Below are positions 63,761-64,000 of a DNA stretch of 64,000 nucleotides, piece after piece. Position 1 is the stretch's first letter. Each line of letters opens with the position of its first letter. The position numbers were made by a program, and so were the translations under genes. The DNA comes from Prorocentrum cordatum (taxonomy: Eukaryota; Sar; Dinophyceae; Prorocentrales; Prorocentraceae): assembly GCA_963575745.1 (NCBI GenBank), contig CAUYUJ010017879.1, positions 152,489 through 216,488 on the forward strand. The letters run 5' to 3'. The notes under the pieces were generated by a model that was not told the DNA's origin, did not search any database, and saw only the letters and a list, made by a program, of their open reading frames with translations.

Positions 63761-64000
63761 GGCCGCCTGCCCAGCAGCGGCCGCTGTTGGTGCGGGACAG
63801 CATTTGCGGTTGGGCATTGTGCCCATTGTTTCCGTGCCCATTTCGGGCGTCCAAACGAGATTCCGCCCTCTCTAGGAAGTTGCCTCGATACGCCCGTTTT
63901 GAAACGCAATGCGTCCCGTGTTCGAGACGTCCGTGTCACTACGTTGCGTGTTGGCTCCACGCATTGGGCCACGTTTTGACGAGTGTGTCGCGTCGGACCT
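63761..64000. other. Window end, no feature recognised
   Basis: No repeat family or coding signal assigned. Confidence 0.4.

Overview
The window looks like nuclear DNA of a core dinoflagellate, possibly Prorocentrum-like, although the genus is an inference. It is GC-rich and gene-poor, and almost every kilobase carries either a long trinucleotide microsatellite or a short element with terminal inverted repeats (TIRs). The few recognisable proteins fit that lineage: an M11 (gametolysin) metalloprotease with a GDPH-type C-terminal domain, a LINE-like reverse transcriptase with C-terminal zinc fingers, and a large transposase-like ORF of a type common in dinoflagellate genomes. I saw no rRNA, tRNA, CRISPR array, prokaryotic operon or spliced-leader sequence. 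Most long open frames lie inside (GGA)n, (GAC)n, (GAT)n or (TGTGTC)n tracts and are not genes.

Layout. 1-17.8 kb is repeat DNA: microsatellites, two copies of a composite minisatellite (1.28-2.05 and 5.89-6.69 kb), and dispersed TIR elements that I call families A-R. An AT-rich patch at 17.75-18.0 kb precedes a decayed transposase-like ORF (18.4-19.8 kb, +). From 19.95 to 24.9 kb a block of GAY-repeat arrays, each next to the palindrome CTCCACGnnCGTGGAG, surrounds two minus-strand proteins of unknown function; each has one in-frame TAG. 25-30 kb holds more TIR elements, a long (CCT)n tract and a minus-strand LINE remnant. The best ordinary gene lies at 30.36-33.93 kb (+): the M11 protease, with one repeat-filled intron. 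34-42 kb contains hairpin elements and Asp-codon-like GAY elements. 42.6-44.1 kb is a satellite with a unit of about 150 bp, followed by an AGCTTT array. A LINE-like retroelement occupies 48.25-56.10 kb (+) and is split by a 4.15-kb element with TIRs and a 6-7 bp target duplication. 56-64 kb is again microsatellites and TIR elements.

No pathway can be read from the window; the genes are independent. The main story is layered transposition: elements inside elements, target duplications that date the layers, and microsatellites growing inside or beside elements. Several coding regions carry single-base shifts at or near short homopolymer runs, so either decay or uncorrected assembly error must be kept in mind throughout.
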